Shown here: piece after piece, positions 1 to 8,732 of the stretch | How the letters are laid out: every line of letters begins with the position of its first letter | Numbering within the stretch: position 1 is the stretch's first letter | NCBI GenBank assembly: GCA_903836575.1 | Contig: CAILRJ010000017.1 | Span: 1 to 32,843, forward strand | From: an uncultured Burkholderiales bacterium | GTDB taxonomy: Bacteria; Pseudomonadota; Gammaproteobacteria; Burkholderiales; Burkholderiaceae_D | Reading direction: 5' to 3' | Length of the DNA stretch: 32,843 nucleotides | Notes under the pieces: model-generated | The model's database searches: none | Told to the model about the DNA's origin: nothing | The model's input: only the letters and a program-made list of their open reading frames with translations | Position numbers and translations under genes: made by a program

Positions 1-91
1 ACCACCCCTTCCCATCCCGAACAGGACCGTGAAACGACGTTGCGCCGATGATAGTGCGTCAACACGTGTGAAAGTAGGTCATCGTCAGGCT
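1..91 (+). rRNA. rrf: 5S ribosomal RNA, 3' part
   Basis: The first ~91 bases match the conserved 3' two-thirds of bacterial 5S rRNA: the CCATCCCGAACAG loop region near positions 13-25, the GCGCCGATGATAGTG segment, and the GTGTGAAAGTAGGTCATCG segment near the 3' end. The gene is cut by the left edge of the window, so the 5' third is missing. It is probably the end of an rRNA operon reading into the window. The exact 3' end (about 90-92) is estimated from the family. Confidence 0.93.
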
Positions 92-112
92 AAGTTACAA
101 GCAGCAAACAAG

Positions 113-139
113 AGGGCCCTTCGAAAGAAGGGCCTTTTT
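113..139 (+). terminator. Intrinsic terminator of the rRNA operon
   Basis: A perfect 8-bp stem (GGCCCTTC / GAAGGGCC) closes a GAAA loop and is followed at once by five T residues. It lies about 20 bases after the 5S end, where an rRNA operon terminator is expected, and it separates the rRNA transcript from mrp. Confidence 0.9.
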
Positions 140-212
140 GCGTTGGGTGATAAATAATTATTCATAGTGAATGGAGAATTATCTCAATAACTCGGAACAT
201 ACGTGTCACGAG

Positions 213-241
213 TTGTTCTTCAATATGGTTTAGACTATGCC
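213..241 (+). promoter_or_regulatory. Possible weak promoter upstream of mrp
   Basis: TTGTTC at 213-218 and TATGCC at 236-241 are 17 bases apart and sit about 25 bases before the mrp start. Both boxes are poor matches to the sigma-70 consensus. A short palindrome, CGTGTCACG, lies just upstream at about 202-210 and could be an operator. This is weak pattern evidence only. Confidence 0.25.
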
Positions 242-265
242 TAGAAAAATTCTGGAGAAGTATAA

Positions 266-1354
266 ATGAGCATTACCGTAGAAATCATCAAAGAAACCCT
301 ATCAAAAGTTATTGATCCGAATACAAATAAAGACTTAGTAATCGGTAAATGTATCAAAAATATCAAATTAGATGGCAGTGATGTTGCTTTTGACGTTGAG
401 CTTGGTTACCCGGCAAAAAGTCAAATTGATGGAATTCGTCGAAGTGCAATTTCTGCTGTGCGTCAATTGACAGGTATTGGTAACGTCAGCGTAAATGTGT
501 ATTCAAAAATAACCTCGCATACAGCCCAGCGTGGTGTCAAATTAATGGCGAATGTAAAAAACATTATTGCCGTTGCCTCGGGTAAAGGCGGCGTTGGAAA
601 ATCAACAACTGCAGTCAACCTTGCGCTCGCCTTGGCGGCTGAAGGTGCGCAAGTCGGTATTCTCGATGCGGATATTTATGGTCCCTCACAGCCAATGATG
701 ATGGGAATTTCAGGGCGTCCTGAAACCATCGATGGCAAGACAATGGAGCCGATGGAGAACCATGGTCTGCAAGTATCCAGTATAGGTTTCATGATTGATC
801 CGGATGAACCAATGGTTTGGCGCGGCCCGATAGTTACTCAAGCTCTGCAGCAATTACTCGACCAGACAAACTGGCGTGATCTTGACTACCTGATCGTGGA
901 CATGCCTCCTGGTACCGGTGACATACAACTAACGTTGTCCCAAAAAGTACCGGTTACTGGCGCAGTTATCGTAACTACGCCACAAGATATTGCGTTGCTC
1001 GATGCACGCAAAGGGTTAAAAATGTTCGAGAAGGTAGATATACCTATCCTCGGAATCGTCGAGAACATGAGTACGCATATTTGTTCTAATTGTGGACATG
1101 CCGAAGCAATTTTTGGACACGGTGGTGGTGAGAAAATGTGTCAGGAATACGGCGTCGACTTCTTGGGTGCACTGCCGCTCACCATGTCGATTCGCGAACA
1201 TGCTGACTCGGGTATGCCTACGGTAATCGCTGATCCAGACGGTGCTGTTGCTGAAATATACCGAAGTATTGCCCGGAAAATTGCTGTCAAGGTGGCAGAA
1301 AAAGCCAAAGACATGTCGAGTAAGTTCCCAAGTATCGTGATCAAGAACGATTAA
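266..1354 (+). CDS. mrp: Mrp/ApbC/NBP35-type Fe-S cluster carrier ATPase
   Basis: Cytosolic P-loop ATPase of the Mrp/ApbC family, which binds a [4Fe-4S] cluster and passes it to apo-enzymes. The 362-residue protein has an N-terminal MIP18/DUF59-like domain (about 1-80), a deviant Walker A loop GKGGVGKST at 106-114, a switch segment DMPPGTGD, and a C-terminal CSNC pair for cluster binding. The ATG start is preceded by a GGAG ribosome site about 8 bases away. The length fits the family. Its stop overlaps the next start by one base (TAATG), so it is translationally linked to the DUF3305 gene. In this context its likely clients are the many Fe-S proteins of the downstream formate dehydrogenase system, which is an inference. 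Confidence 0.95.
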   Translation: MSITVEIIKETLSKVIDPNTNKDLVIGKCIKNIKLDGSDVAFDVELGYPAKSQIDGIRRSAISAVRQLTGIGNVSVNVYSKITSHTAQRGVKLMANVKNIIAVASGKGGVGKSTTAVNLALALAAEGAQVGILDADIYGPSQPMMMGISGRPETIDGKTMEPMENHGLQVSSIGFMIDPDEPMVWRGPIVTQALQQLLDQTNWRDLDYLIVDMPPGTGDIQLTLSQKVPVTGAVIVTTPQDIALLDARKGLKMFEKVDIPILGIVENMSTHICSNCGHAEAIFGHGGGEKMCQEYGVDFLGALPLTMSIREHADSGMPTVIADPDGAVAEIYRSIARKIAVKVAEKAKDMSSKFPSIVIKND

Positions 1355-1863
1355 TGGAAACTGATGCACTCAACATAGGCGTTGTCATGCAACGCATGCG
1401 TATAGATAACAAATGGCAAACACATCAGTGGCAACCGTTGGAAATTCTCAGCGGCGTGCCGGATGAACGGCACTGTTTACTCGATCACGAAGAGGATCTG
1501 CGCTGGCTGTTCGGAGGCTTCGAAGTGCGTCTGTTCAGTGACGAAGCTGAAGGTTATTTTCTCAATATTAGTTCGCCCGAACCGTGTTGGTTTGTAATGT
1601 GGCGATTCGAGGAAATTGATGAATTGGAAGTTGCAGTTCCTAAAGTAGTGACATTGTCGTACCACGAGGGCGCGAGATTAATGGATGGCGGAGAAAAAGT
1701 AGAAACGATTCCTGCATCTGCTGAAATCATTGAGCGAGTGACTGCATTCGTCAAAACCTACTACGTGCCTGAACAAAAACGCAAACGCCGAAAGCCTTCT
1801 TTTGAAGGCGGTGCTGCAGTAGCACAAATGGCATTAGACGAAGGAAAGCTTAGTGGCAGCTAA
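1354..1863 (+). CDS. DUF3305 domain protein, formate dehydrogenase-associated
   Basis: A 169-residue soluble protein with no signal peptide and no membrane span. It resembles the DUF3305 family, whose members are often encoded beside respiratory formate dehydrogenase and a DUF3306 gene in proteobacteria. Visible traits are an N-terminal beta-rich part with several Trp residues (about 20-85) and a Lys/Arg-rich tail (about residues 140-148, ending before SFEGG). No catalytic motif is seen. The start overlaps the mrp stop by one base and its end overlaps the DUF3306 start by 11 bases, so the three are co-translated. An assembly or chaperone role for formate dehydrogenase is a guess from context. 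Confidence 0.8.
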   Translation: METDALNIGVVMQRMRIDNKWQTHQWQPLEILSGVPDERHCLLDHEEDLRWLFGGFEVRLFSDEAEGYFLNISSPEPCWFVMWRFEEIDELEVAVPKVVTLSYHEGARLMDGGEKVETIPASAEIIERVTAFVKTYYVPEQKRKRRKPSFEGGAAVAQMALDEGKLSGS

Positions 1864-2446
1864 TGATTTTTTTTCGCGCTGGGCGAAAAAAACAAATTCA
1901 GCAACCGATGAAGTGGTGCAGGATATTCCTCCTGCTGTAGTAGCAGCGCGTCCTGCTCCAACTTTGGATGATGTTGCCGAGTTAAGCGTTTCCTCTGATT
2001 TTTCTCCATTTGTTGCGCAGGGAGTAGACGACGTAGTGAAACGATTGGCATTAAAGAAATTGTTTTCTGATCCGCGTTTTAACATCATGGACGGACTCGA
2101 TACCTACATTGAGGACTACAACACTTTTGTGCCGATGACTGCTGACATGGTGGCCGAGTTGAACCACGCTAAGCTATTGATGAACCCATTGGCGCATCTC
2201 GAGCAACCGTTTATGCAAATGCTCGAGACGCCGCTGCCAAAAATGGCCGAGGAAGACGAGCAGATCATTGCTGAAAAAGATGACGTGGCAATTAGTCCGG
2301 AGGATAGCGACGCTGACTCTCTTGAAGAAGTCGCAGGTGCTAGCGTCCCATTGAGCAATGTCAATGATGCTGTTGAGAACCCCACATCCAATATGACGCC
2401 TACTCTTGTTGAGCCCTTGTTGCCCACTCCTGCAGTCCCAGAATAA
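1853..2446 (+). CDS. DUF3306 domain protein, formate dehydrogenase-associated
   Basis: A 197-residue acidic protein whose start NDFFSRWAKKT is typical of DUF3306 (an Asn/Glu-Phe-Phe/Leu-Ser-Arg-Trp opening). The centre (about 60-130) holds the family-like part with FNIMDGLDTYIEDY and an LNHAKLLMNP segment. The last ~70 residues are low-complexity, rich in Glu, Asp, Pro and Ala, and probably disordered. GTG is chosen as start because it gives the family N-terminus and overlaps the DUF3305 gene by 11 bases. No known catalytic residues are seen. Function is unknown; the pairing with DUF3305 and formate dehydrogenase is characteristic. Confidence 0.78.
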   Translation: MAANDFFSRWAKKTNSATDEVVQDIPPAVVAARPAPTLDDVAELSVSSDFSPFVAQGVDDVVKRLALKKLFSDPRFNIMDGLDTYIEDYNTFVPMTADMVAELNHAKLLMNPLAHLEQPFMQMLETPLPKMAEEDEQIIAEKDDVAISPEDSDADSLEEVAGASVPLSNVNDAVENPTSNMTPTLVEPLLPTPAVPE

Positions 2447-2541
2447 ACATCTTGATGTGAGCTGGAAATAATGCAGTTGGTTACTGCAGAATAATGACGC
2501 CCCCACAGTGGCATATATTTACCTATATGTTCTTTCGAATT

Positions 2542-2565
2542 GGACGTTCAAAGCGTCCTTTCTTT
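2542..2565 (+). terminator. Likely terminator of the mrp-DUF3305-DUF3306 transcript
   Basis: GGACGTT (2542-2548) pairs with AGCGTCC (2552-2558) around a CAA loop, with one T-G wobble, and is followed by TTTCTTT. It sits about 100 bases after the DUF3306 stop and before the next gene, which suggests the 4Fe-4S protein gene begins a separate transcript. Confidence 0.5.
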
Positions 2566-2603
2566 ATGACGCGGTGCGCCATGTTTTTTTTCTCGTTGAC
2601 GAT

Positions 2604-2609
2604 TATAAT
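2604..2609 (+). promoter_or_regulatory. Consensus -10 box upstream of the poly-ferredoxin gene
   Basis: TATAAT lies in an AT-rich stretch 61 bases before the TTG start of the 4Fe-4S gene and just after the hairpin at 2542-2565. No good -35 box is found 17 bases upstream (the sequence there is ATGTTT), so an activator or alternative sigma factor may be involved. The rest of the 2447-2669 gap holds nothing else recognised. Confidence 0.35.
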
Positions 2610-2669
2610 TACGGCTCTTTTCAGATTCAATGAATTATTCAGTTTCCCATTGAAAGCGGTGTTTTCATT

Positions 2670-4772
2670 TTGACCACACAATTTAAAGTTTGCAGCTGTA
2701 ATGGCACTATGCCGCTGGATGATGCTGCTGGAGCTAGGCTCGGTGCCGCACTTGGTAATGGCAAATCTCTGCCGATAGCAACTGAGCTATGCCGCCATGA
2801 GGTAGGTAATTTTTTGGCTGTCATCGACGGAGTTGATGACGTTGTGGTGGCTTGTACGCAGGAGCGTGCATTGTTTTCGGAGTTGGCCGCCAGAAAATCA
2901 GCGGTATCGCCCATTCGGTTTGTAAATATTCGCGAATCAGGCGGTTGGAGCAAAGACAGCGCAGATGCCTTGCCTAAAATGGCCGCTTTGTTGGCCGCTG
3001 CGGCATTGCCCGATCCGGAACCAGTACCGGTTGTAAACTATCAGTCAAGTGGACACTTGCTAATCGTAGGTCCGGGTCAGCGCGTGCTGCCATGGGCGGA
3101 GAAACTTGCGGGACAACTCGATGTGAGTGTGATTCTCACAGACGGCGGTACGGGGATGCTGCAGGAGAGGACTTTTCCGACTTACTCTGGCAATCAGATT
3201 AAGCTGACGGGGTGGTTGGGAGCGTTCACTGCTAATTGGCAACAGGCAAATGCAATCGACCTTGAAATATGCACTCGCTGTAATGCTTGTGTGGAGGCCT
3301 GTCCTGAGCAAGCGATTGATCTGATGTACCAGATCGACCTGAACAAATGCACATCACACGGTGATTGCGTAAAGGCATGCGGATCAATCGGGGCTATTGA
3401 TTTCAATCGTACTGCAACGCAACGCAATGGTGATTTCGATTTGGTATTCGATTTGTGCGACGCGCCGCTGTTGACAATGCATCAGCCACCGCAAGGTTAT
3501 TTTGCTGCTGCGGACGATGCGCTACGCCAAACCGATGCGGTATTGAAGCTGGTGGCGCTGGTTGGTGAGTTTGAAAAGCCGAAATTCTTCATTTACAAGG
3601 ACAAGCTTTGCGCTCACGGTCGAAACGGTCAGATTGGTTGCACTTCTTGCATAGATGTTTGTTCGGCAGAGGCAATCCGTCACGATGGCAACCTGGTTAA
3701 AGTTATCCCGAATCTGTGTGTCGGCTGTGGTGCCTGCACGACTGTTTGCCCTTCAGGAGCGCTGACCTACGCTTATCCGCGAGCACCGGATACAGGGCAG
3801 CGTATCAAGACCATGTTGACTACCTTTGCGAAAGCCGGTGGAGAGCAGCCCGCGTTGTTATTGCATAGTGCCGAAAAAGGCGCAGCGTTGATTATGCAAT
3901 TGGGACGTCTGGCAAAGTCAGGTGGCAAACTGCATGGCGTGCCGGCGCGAGTGTTGCCACTATCGTTGCACCACACAGCATCGACAGGTATCGACTTGTG
4001 GCTGGCGGCCATTGCTTATGGAGCGAGCCATGTCGCTATCCTGTTAAGCGGAGAAGAAGCGCCGGATTACATAACCGCACTTGAAGAACAGATGGTAATT
4101 GCTCAGACAATACTCTCTGGACTCGGTTATAGCGGTACGCATTTGTCGCTAGTGCGTGCCGTTGCGCCGGCAGCATTAGATCGTGCCTTGCAAGTTATCG
4201 AAGTCGCTCAGGTGCCAGTTCAGCGAGCTCTGTTCGCTGTCGCTGCCGAAAAACGTGGAACGCTCGATCTGGTTATTAGCCATTTGTTGAAGCACGCCCC
4301 TGTCAAGCCTGAGCAGATCGCTCTGCCTGCGGGTGCCTTGTATGGCAACGTCAATATCAATACTTCAGCATGTACATTGTGCATGTCGTGTGTTGGTGCT
4401 TGTCCCGAGTCCGCTTTAATGGATAACGCCGATTTGCCGCAATTGCGTTTTGTGGAAAAAAATTGCGTGCAGTGTGGGTTGTGCGAAACCACCTGTCCTG
4501 AAAACGCTATCACGTTGACGCCCCGCTTGCTGTTGACAGATGTGGCGAAACAATCTCGCGTGCTCAATGAAGCGGCGCCGTTTCATTGCATTCGTTGCAG
4601 TAAGCCATTTGGTACCGCGCTAATGATTGAAACCATGCTTGGCAAGTTGTCGCTGCACGGTGCATTTGCTGGCAATCTGGATCGCATCAAAATGTGTGCC
4701 GATTGCCGTGTAATAGACATGATGAGTAATACCAAAGAAGCCTCGATCACCAACCTGAAGCGACCATTCTGA
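2670..4772 (+). CDS. Large poly-[4Fe-4S] ferredoxin protein of the formate dehydrogenase locus
   Basis: A 700-residue soluble protein without signal peptide, probably cytosolic. Cys motifs in order: CSC near residue 8; CTRCNACVEACP starting at 201; CTSHGDCVKAC at 227; CTSC..C near 323; CVGCGACTTVCP near 350; CTLCMSCVGACP near 568; CVQCGLCETTCP near 599; and CxxC pairs near 640 and 675 that resemble a zinc or rubredoxin-like site. It could therefore carry about six Fe-S clusters. Similar proteins are encoded beside FDH-type formate dehydrogenases in beta-proteobacteria. An electron-transfer or cofactor-assembly role is inferred. The start is TTG, since the nearest upstream ATG frame is closed by a stop. 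It overlaps the TorD-like gene by one base (TGATG). Confidence 0.82.
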   Translation: MTTQFKVCSCNGTMPLDDAAGARLGAALGNGKSLPIATELCRHEVGNFLAVIDGVDDVVVACTQERALFSELAARKSAVSPIRFVNIRESGGWSKDSADALPKMAALLAAAALPDPEPVPVVNYQSSGHLLIVGPGQRVLPWAEKLAGQLDVSVILTDGGTGMLQERTFPTYSGNQIKLTGWLGAFTANWQQANAIDLEICTRCNACVEACPEQAIDLMYQIDLNKCTSHGDCVKACGSIGAIDFNRTATQRNGDFDLVFDLCDAPLLTMHQPPQGYFAAADDALRQTDAVLKLVALVGEFEKPKFFIYKDKLCAHGRNGQIGCTSCIDVCSAEAIRHDGNLVKVIPNLCVGCGACTTVCPSGALTYAYPRAPDTGQRIKTMLTTFAKAGGEQPALLLHSAEKGAALIMQLGRLAKSGGKLHGVPARVLPLSLHHTASTGIDLWLAAIAYGASHVAILLSGEEAPDYITALEEQMVIAQTILSGLGYSGTHLSLVRAVAPAALDRALQVIEVAQVPVQRALFAVAAEKRGTLDLVISHLLKHAPVKPEQIALPAGALYGNVNINTSACTLCMSCVGACPESALMDNADLPQLRFVEKNCVQCGLCETTCPENAITLTPRLLLTDVAKQSRVLNEAAPFHCIRCSKPFGTALMIETMLGKLSLHGAFAGNLDRIKMCADCRVIDMMSNTKEASITNLKRPF

Positions 4773-5389
4773 TGACGACGACGACGCATTCGTTAGTATT
4801 CGAACGCCAGGACCAGGGCGAAGAGACGGCCCGGGCCGATCTGTATGGCTTGCTTGCAACCTTGTTCTATGCGCCACCTTCGCAGGCGTTACTCGACACA
4901 ATAGCCTCAGCGCAGTCGGAAGGCGAAGGCGTGCTTGAACGGGCCTGGGCCGATCTGGTTATCGCTTGCAAGTCCGCCGAAGCCGAACCAGTTCGTGAAG
5001 AATATGAGTTCCTGTTCCTGGGAGTTGGCAAGCCTGAGGTCATGCTCTACGGGTCGTATTATTTGTCCGGATTCCTGATGGAAAAACCGTTGGCCGCGCT
5101 GCGTACTGATCTCTCGATGCTGGGAATAGAGCGCGTTAAAAGCGTAGTCGAAAGCGAAGATCATATTGCGTCACTCTGTGAGGTAATGCGCTATCTGATC
5201 GCCTCTGATGACCCATTGCACGGGAATTTAGCGTCACAGCAAACATTTTTTAGCGACCACATGCAAGCCTGGGTTGATGACATGTGCACCGCACTGGAAG
5301 CTCATCCTAAGACAGACTTTTACCTACCTGTGTCGCGCTTGGCTAGAGCCTATTTTGAAGTGGAAATGCAAGCGTTCGACATGGGTTAA
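4772..5389 (+). CDS. TorD/DmsD-family molybdoenzyme chaperone
   Basis: A 205-residue all-helical cytosolic protein of the TorD/DmsD/NarJ family, which binds the twin-arginine signal of a molybdo/tungsto-enzyme and holds it until its cofactor is inserted. The family signature is visible as the EDHIASLCEVMRYL segment (about residues 129-142), preceded by EEYEFLFLG and GSYYLSGFLMEKPL. It is coupled to the upstream poly-ferredoxin gene by a one-base overlap and lies just before the TAT-bearing formate dehydrogenase genes, so FdhA is its likely client. The length is normal for the family. Confidence 0.88.
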   Translation: MTTTTHSLVFERQDQGEETARADLYGLLATLFYAPPSQALLDTIASAQSEGEGVLERAWADLVIACKSAEAEPVREEYEFLFLGVGKPEVMLYGSYYLSGFLMEKPLAALRTDLSMLGIERVKSVVESEDHIASLCEVMRYLIASDDPLHGNLASQQTFFSDHMQAWVDDMCTALEAHPKTDFYLPVSRLARAYFEVEMQAFDMG

Positions 5390-5418
5390 AACCCCTGAAT
5401 TTTATATTAGGTAAATAG

Positions 5419-5424
5419 TATAAT
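5419..5424 (+). promoter_or_regulatory. Consensus -10 box before the fdh structural genes
   Basis: TATAAT lies in an AT-rich tract between the TorD-like gene and the small TAT-protein gene, about 100 bases before the latter's ATG. The -35 position has only TGAATT. It may mark a promoter for the fdh structural operon. No other element is clear in the 138-base gap. Confidence 0.33.
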
Positions 5425-5527
5425 ATTTCCTCAAAGCATTAATTGATGGGCAGCACTTTAATAAAATGTCAGGTCAGCAGTATCGATATAGCTCGTTACT
5501 GGTTGACCGATATCTCTGGAGATAAAC

Positions 5528-5719
5528 ATGGCAGAACAAAAGAAAATCGCACGGCGCAGCTTTTTCGCCGGATTAGGGCTAGTTGCTGCGGCTGGTGTTG
5601 CCGTCAAATTAGCACCGCAAGCTATGACATCGTCGGTTGTGACGCCCGCCGAGCCTGAGGGCACCGGTTACCGGTTGACCGAGCATGTCAAGAAATACTA
5701 TCGCACGACCACTCTTTGA
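5528..5719 (+). CDS. Formate dehydrogenase region twin-arginine target protein
   Basis: A 63-residue protein with a twin-arginine motif (ARRSFFAGL, residues 8-16), a hydrophobic stretch rich in Ala/Gly/Val (about 15-28) and a short hydrophilic tail ending HVKKYYRTTTL. It matches the small 'formate dehydrogenase region TAT target' family found directly before fdhA. The role is unproven; proposals include an accessory subunit or maturation helper exported with the enzyme. It starts at ATG after a GGAGAT ribosome site and ends 16 bases before the likely fdhA start. Confidence 0.85.
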   Translation: MAEQKKIARRSFFAGLGLVAAAGVAVKLAPQAMTSSVVTPAEPEGTGYRLTEHVKKYYRTTTL

Positions 5720-5735
5720 TTTTCGGGAATCCAAT

Positions 5736-8696
5736 ATGCTGCTAACTCGCAAGGGCCTGGATGGCCAACGTACGTCCACGCGTTTTTCTGCCGGCCTTGC
5801 CGACAGTCTCGCACGTGCCTTGCCCACAATGGACCGTCGCTCATTTTTGAAGCGTTCAGGTATCGGCGTCGGTGCTGGTATTGCCGCAGCACAACTCGGC
5901 TTGATTCAGCGCGCTCGTGCCGCTGACGGATCAACCGTCAAGGGCGGTGCCAAGATCGAAGTCAAACGTACTGTTTGTACTCACTGTTCAGTCGGTTGCG
6001 CGGTCGATGCAGTCGTTGAAAATGGTGTTTGGGTCCGTCAGGAAGCCGTTTTTGATTCACCAATCAACCTTGGTGCACACTGCGCCAAAGGTGCAGCGCT
6101 GCGCGAACATGGTCACGGTGAATTCCGTTTGAAATATCCGATGAAACTTGTCAATGGCAAGTATCAGCGCATTAGCTGGGATCTCGCTCTGACTGAAATT
6201 TCAGCACAGTTGCTCGAAGTTAAAAAGACCAGTGGTCCGGACTCCGTATTCTTTGTCGGTTCGTCCAAACATAACAACGAGCAAGCACAACTGCTGCGTA
6301 AATTTGTTTCGTTTTTCGGCACCAATAACACCGATCACCAGGCGCGTATCTGCCATTCAACGACGGTCGCTGGTGTTGCGAACACGTGGGGCTATGGCGC
6401 GATGACCAATAGCTTCAACGACATGCAGAATTCCAGAGCGATCATGTACATCGGCTCGAATGCTGCCGAAGCTCACCCGGTGTCGATGCTGCACATGCTG
6501 CACGCTAAAGAAGCCGGTGCAAAGATCATCGTGATCGATCCGCGCTACACCCGTACTGCAGCCAAGTCGGATCAGTACATCCGTATTCGTTCGGGATCGG
6601 ATATTCCTTTCCTTTGGGGCATGCTTTATCACATCTTCAAGAACAAATGGGAAGACACCAACTACATCAATGACCGTGTCTACGGCATGGACAAAGTACG
6701 TGCTGAAGTCATGACCTGGACCCCGGAAAAAGTCGAAGAAGCATGCGGTGTACCCGAAGCGGAAGTCTACAAGTGCGCTGAAACAATGGCCAAGAACAAG
6801 CCATCGACTTTGGTCTGGTGCATGGGACAAACCCAGCACACGATTGGCAATGCGATTGTGCGTGCGTCGTGCATCCTGCAACTCGCACTGGGTAATATCG
6901 GCAAGTCCGGCGGCGGTACAAACATTTTCCGTGGACATGACAATGTGCAGGGCGCAACTGACGTTGGCCCAAATCCGGATTCGTTGCCGGGTTACTACGG
7001 TTTGGCTACAGGCGCGTGGAAACACTGGGCGGCAGTCTGGGGTGTTGACTACGAGTGGATCAAAAAACAGTACGCTTCGCAAGCGATGATGGAAAAATCA
7101 GGCGTTACCGTATCGCGCTGGATCGATGCCGTGCTCGAGAAGAATGAGTTGATCGACCAGGAAAATAACGTTCGCGCGATGGTGTTCTGGGGTCATGCAC
7201 CGAACTCGCAAACGCGTGGATTGGAAATGAAGAAGGCATTCGACAAGCTCGACCTGTTGGTCGTGATTGATCCGTATCCATCGGCCTCGGCAGCGATGGC
7301 AAACATGAAAGTCGACGGTCAGGAATTGAACCCGAAACGTGCTGTCTATCTGCTGCCGGCAGCGACACAGTTCGAAACATCGGGTTCCGTGACTGCCTCG
7401 AACCGATCACTGCAATGGCGTGAGAAAGTCATCGAGCCGCTGTTTGAATCACGGACCGACCACATGATCATGTATCAGTTCGCAGAGAAGCTCGGCTTCG
7501 CCAAAGAACTGGTCGCAAAAATCAAGCTGGTGCCTGGCAAAGGCGGCATGATGGAGCCGGAACCGGAATCGATGCTTGAAGAAATCAATCGCGGTAACTG
7601 GACCATCGGCTATACCGGTCAGTCACCAATGCGCCTGAAAGCGCACATGAAGAACATGCATTTGTTCGACGTGAAAACCTTGCAATGCAAGGGCGGCAAA
7701 GACGCTGCATCAGGGTACGACATGACCGGCGACTATTTTGGTCTGCCATGGCCCTGTTACGGCACGCCGGAAATGAAACATCCCGGTACGCCTAACCTGT
7801 ACGACAACAGCAAGCACGTCATGGACGGCGGCGGTAACTTCCGCGCCAACTTTGGCGTCGAACGCGACGGTGTGAATCTGTTGGCGGAAGACGGCTCCCA
7901 TTCGCTGGGTGCCGACATCACGACAGGCTATCCGGAATTCGACCATATGCTGCTGAAAAAGTTAGGCTGGTGGAATGACCTGACCGATGCAGAGAAAAAA
8001 GCAGCAGAAGGTAAGAACTGGAAGACTGACCTCTCTGGTGGTATTCAACGTGTAGTCATGAAAGTCCATGGTTGCTCCCCGTTCGGTAACGCCAAGGCAC
8101 GTGCAGTGGTTTGGAATTTCCCGGATCCGGTGCCGCTGCATCGTGAGCCCTTGTTCGGCAATCGTCCTGATCTGGTCGCCAAGTACCCGACCCATGAAGA
8201 CAAAAAAGCGTTCTGGCGCATGCCGACGTTGTACAAGTCGGTGCAGCAAAAGAACGTCGAAAACAAGTTGTCGGAGAAATTCCCACTCATCATGACATCC
8301 GGGCGTTTGGTCGAATACGAAGGTGGCGGCGAAGAAACGCGCTCCAATCCTTGGCTGGCAGAACTGCAGCAAGAGAATTTCGTCGAGATCAACCCGAAGG
8401 CTGCCAACGAGCGTGGTCTGCGTGACGGCGAGTACGTTATCGTCTCGACCCCGACCGGTGCGCGTCTGAAGGTCAAGGCCATGGTGACGCCGCGTGTTGG
8501 TCCCGATACGGTATTTATTCCGTTTCACTTTTCAGGTTGGTGGCAGGGCAAGGACATGCTCGAGTACTACCCGGAAGGCGCCGCGCCGATTGTGCGTGGA
8601 GAAGCGGTCAATACCGGGACGACGTACGGTTACGACTCGGTAACTATGATGCAAGAAACCAAGACAACAATCTGCCAGATTGAGCGCATCGCTTAA
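5736..8696 (+). CDS. fdhA: Formate dehydrogenase catalytic alpha subunit (Cys type)
   Basis: Catalytic subunit that oxidises formate to CO2 at a bis-MGD molybdenum or tungsten centre. Start 5736 gives 986 residues; a longer frame from 5685 would overlap the previous gene and add no known domain. A TAT motif RRSFLK (34-39) and hydrophobic segment send it to the periplasm. One [4Fe-4S] cluster is bound by C81, C84, C88 and C116. The metal ligand is Cys206 in ARICHS, where selenoenzymes have selenocysteine, followed by the conserved His207. Molybdopterin oxidoreductase and C-terminal dinucleotide-binding domains follow. It is first in order with fdhB, a lipoprotein and fdhC, as in FDH-N/O-like respiratory enzymes. 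The adjacent tungstate importer suggests W use. Confidence 0.95.
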   Translation: MLLTRKGLDGQRTSTRFSAGLADSLARALPTMDRRSFLKRSGIGVGAGIAAAQLGLIQRARAADGSTVKGGAKIEVKRTVCTHCSVGCAVDAVVENGVWVRQEAVFDSPINLGAHCAKGAALREHGHGEFRLKYPMKLVNGKYQRISWDLALTEISAQLLEVKKTSGPDSVFFVGSSKHNNEQAQLLRKFVSFFGTNNTDHQARICHSTTVAGVANTWGYGAMTNSFNDMQNSRAIMYIGSNAAEAHPVSMLHMLHAKEAGAKIIVIDPRYTRTAAKSDQYIRIRSGSDIPFLWGMLYHIFKNKWEDTNYINDRVYGMDKVRAEVMTWTPEKVEEACGVPEAEVYKCAETMAKNKPSTLVWCMGQTQHTIGNAIVRASCILQLALGNIGKSGGGTNIFRGHDNVQGATDVGPNPDSLPGYYGLATGAWKHWAAVWGVDYEWIKKQYASQAMMEKSGVTVSRWIDAVLEKNELIDQENNVRAMVFWGHAPNSQTRGLEMKKAFDKLDLLVVIDPYPSASAAMANMKVDGQELNPKRAVYLLPAATQFETSGSVTASNRSLQWREKVIEPLFESRTDHMIMYQFAEKLGFAKELVAKIKLVPGKGGMMEPEPESMLEEINRGNWTIGYTGQSPMRLKAHMKNMHLFDVKTLQCKGGKDAASGYDMTGDYFGLPWPCYGTPEMKHPGTPNLYDNSKHVMDGGGNFRANFGVERDGVNLLAEDGSHSLGADITTGYPEFDHMLLKKLGWWNDLTDAEKKAAEGKNWKTDLSGGIQRVVMKVHGCSPFGNAKARAVVWNFPDPVPLHREPLFGNRPDLVAKYPTHEDKKAFWRMPTLYKSVQQKNVENKLSEKFPLIMTSGRLVEYEGGGEETRSNPWLAELQQENFVEINPKAANERGLRDGEYVIVSTPTGARLKVKAMVTPRVGPDTVFIPFHFSGWWQGKDMLEYYPEGAAPIVRGEAVNTGTTYGYDSVTMMQETKTTICQIERIA

Positions 8697-8732
8697 GCGA
8701 CCTCAATCACAACAGAAATCAGGAGAGACACC

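Noticed and set aside
266-5400. Seemingly more AT-rich left part as a transferred island
   Set aside because: The left genes look more AT-rich than the right, but this could not be counted reliably, and they form one functional unit with the formate genes, without mobile elements.
5443-5658. 71-codon frame upstream of fdhA
   Set aside because: It overlaps the better supported twin-arginine target gene in another frame and lacks a ribosome site.
5685-5735. Earlier in-frame start for fdhA
   Set aside because: It overlaps the small TAT-protein gene by 35 bases and pushes the twin-arginine motif further from the N-terminus; ATG 5736 is more plausible.
6351-6353. Selenocysteine at the formate dehydrogenase metal ligand
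   Set aside because: The codon is TGC (Cys206), not TGA, so this is a Cys-type enzyme and no selenocysteine insertion element is needed.
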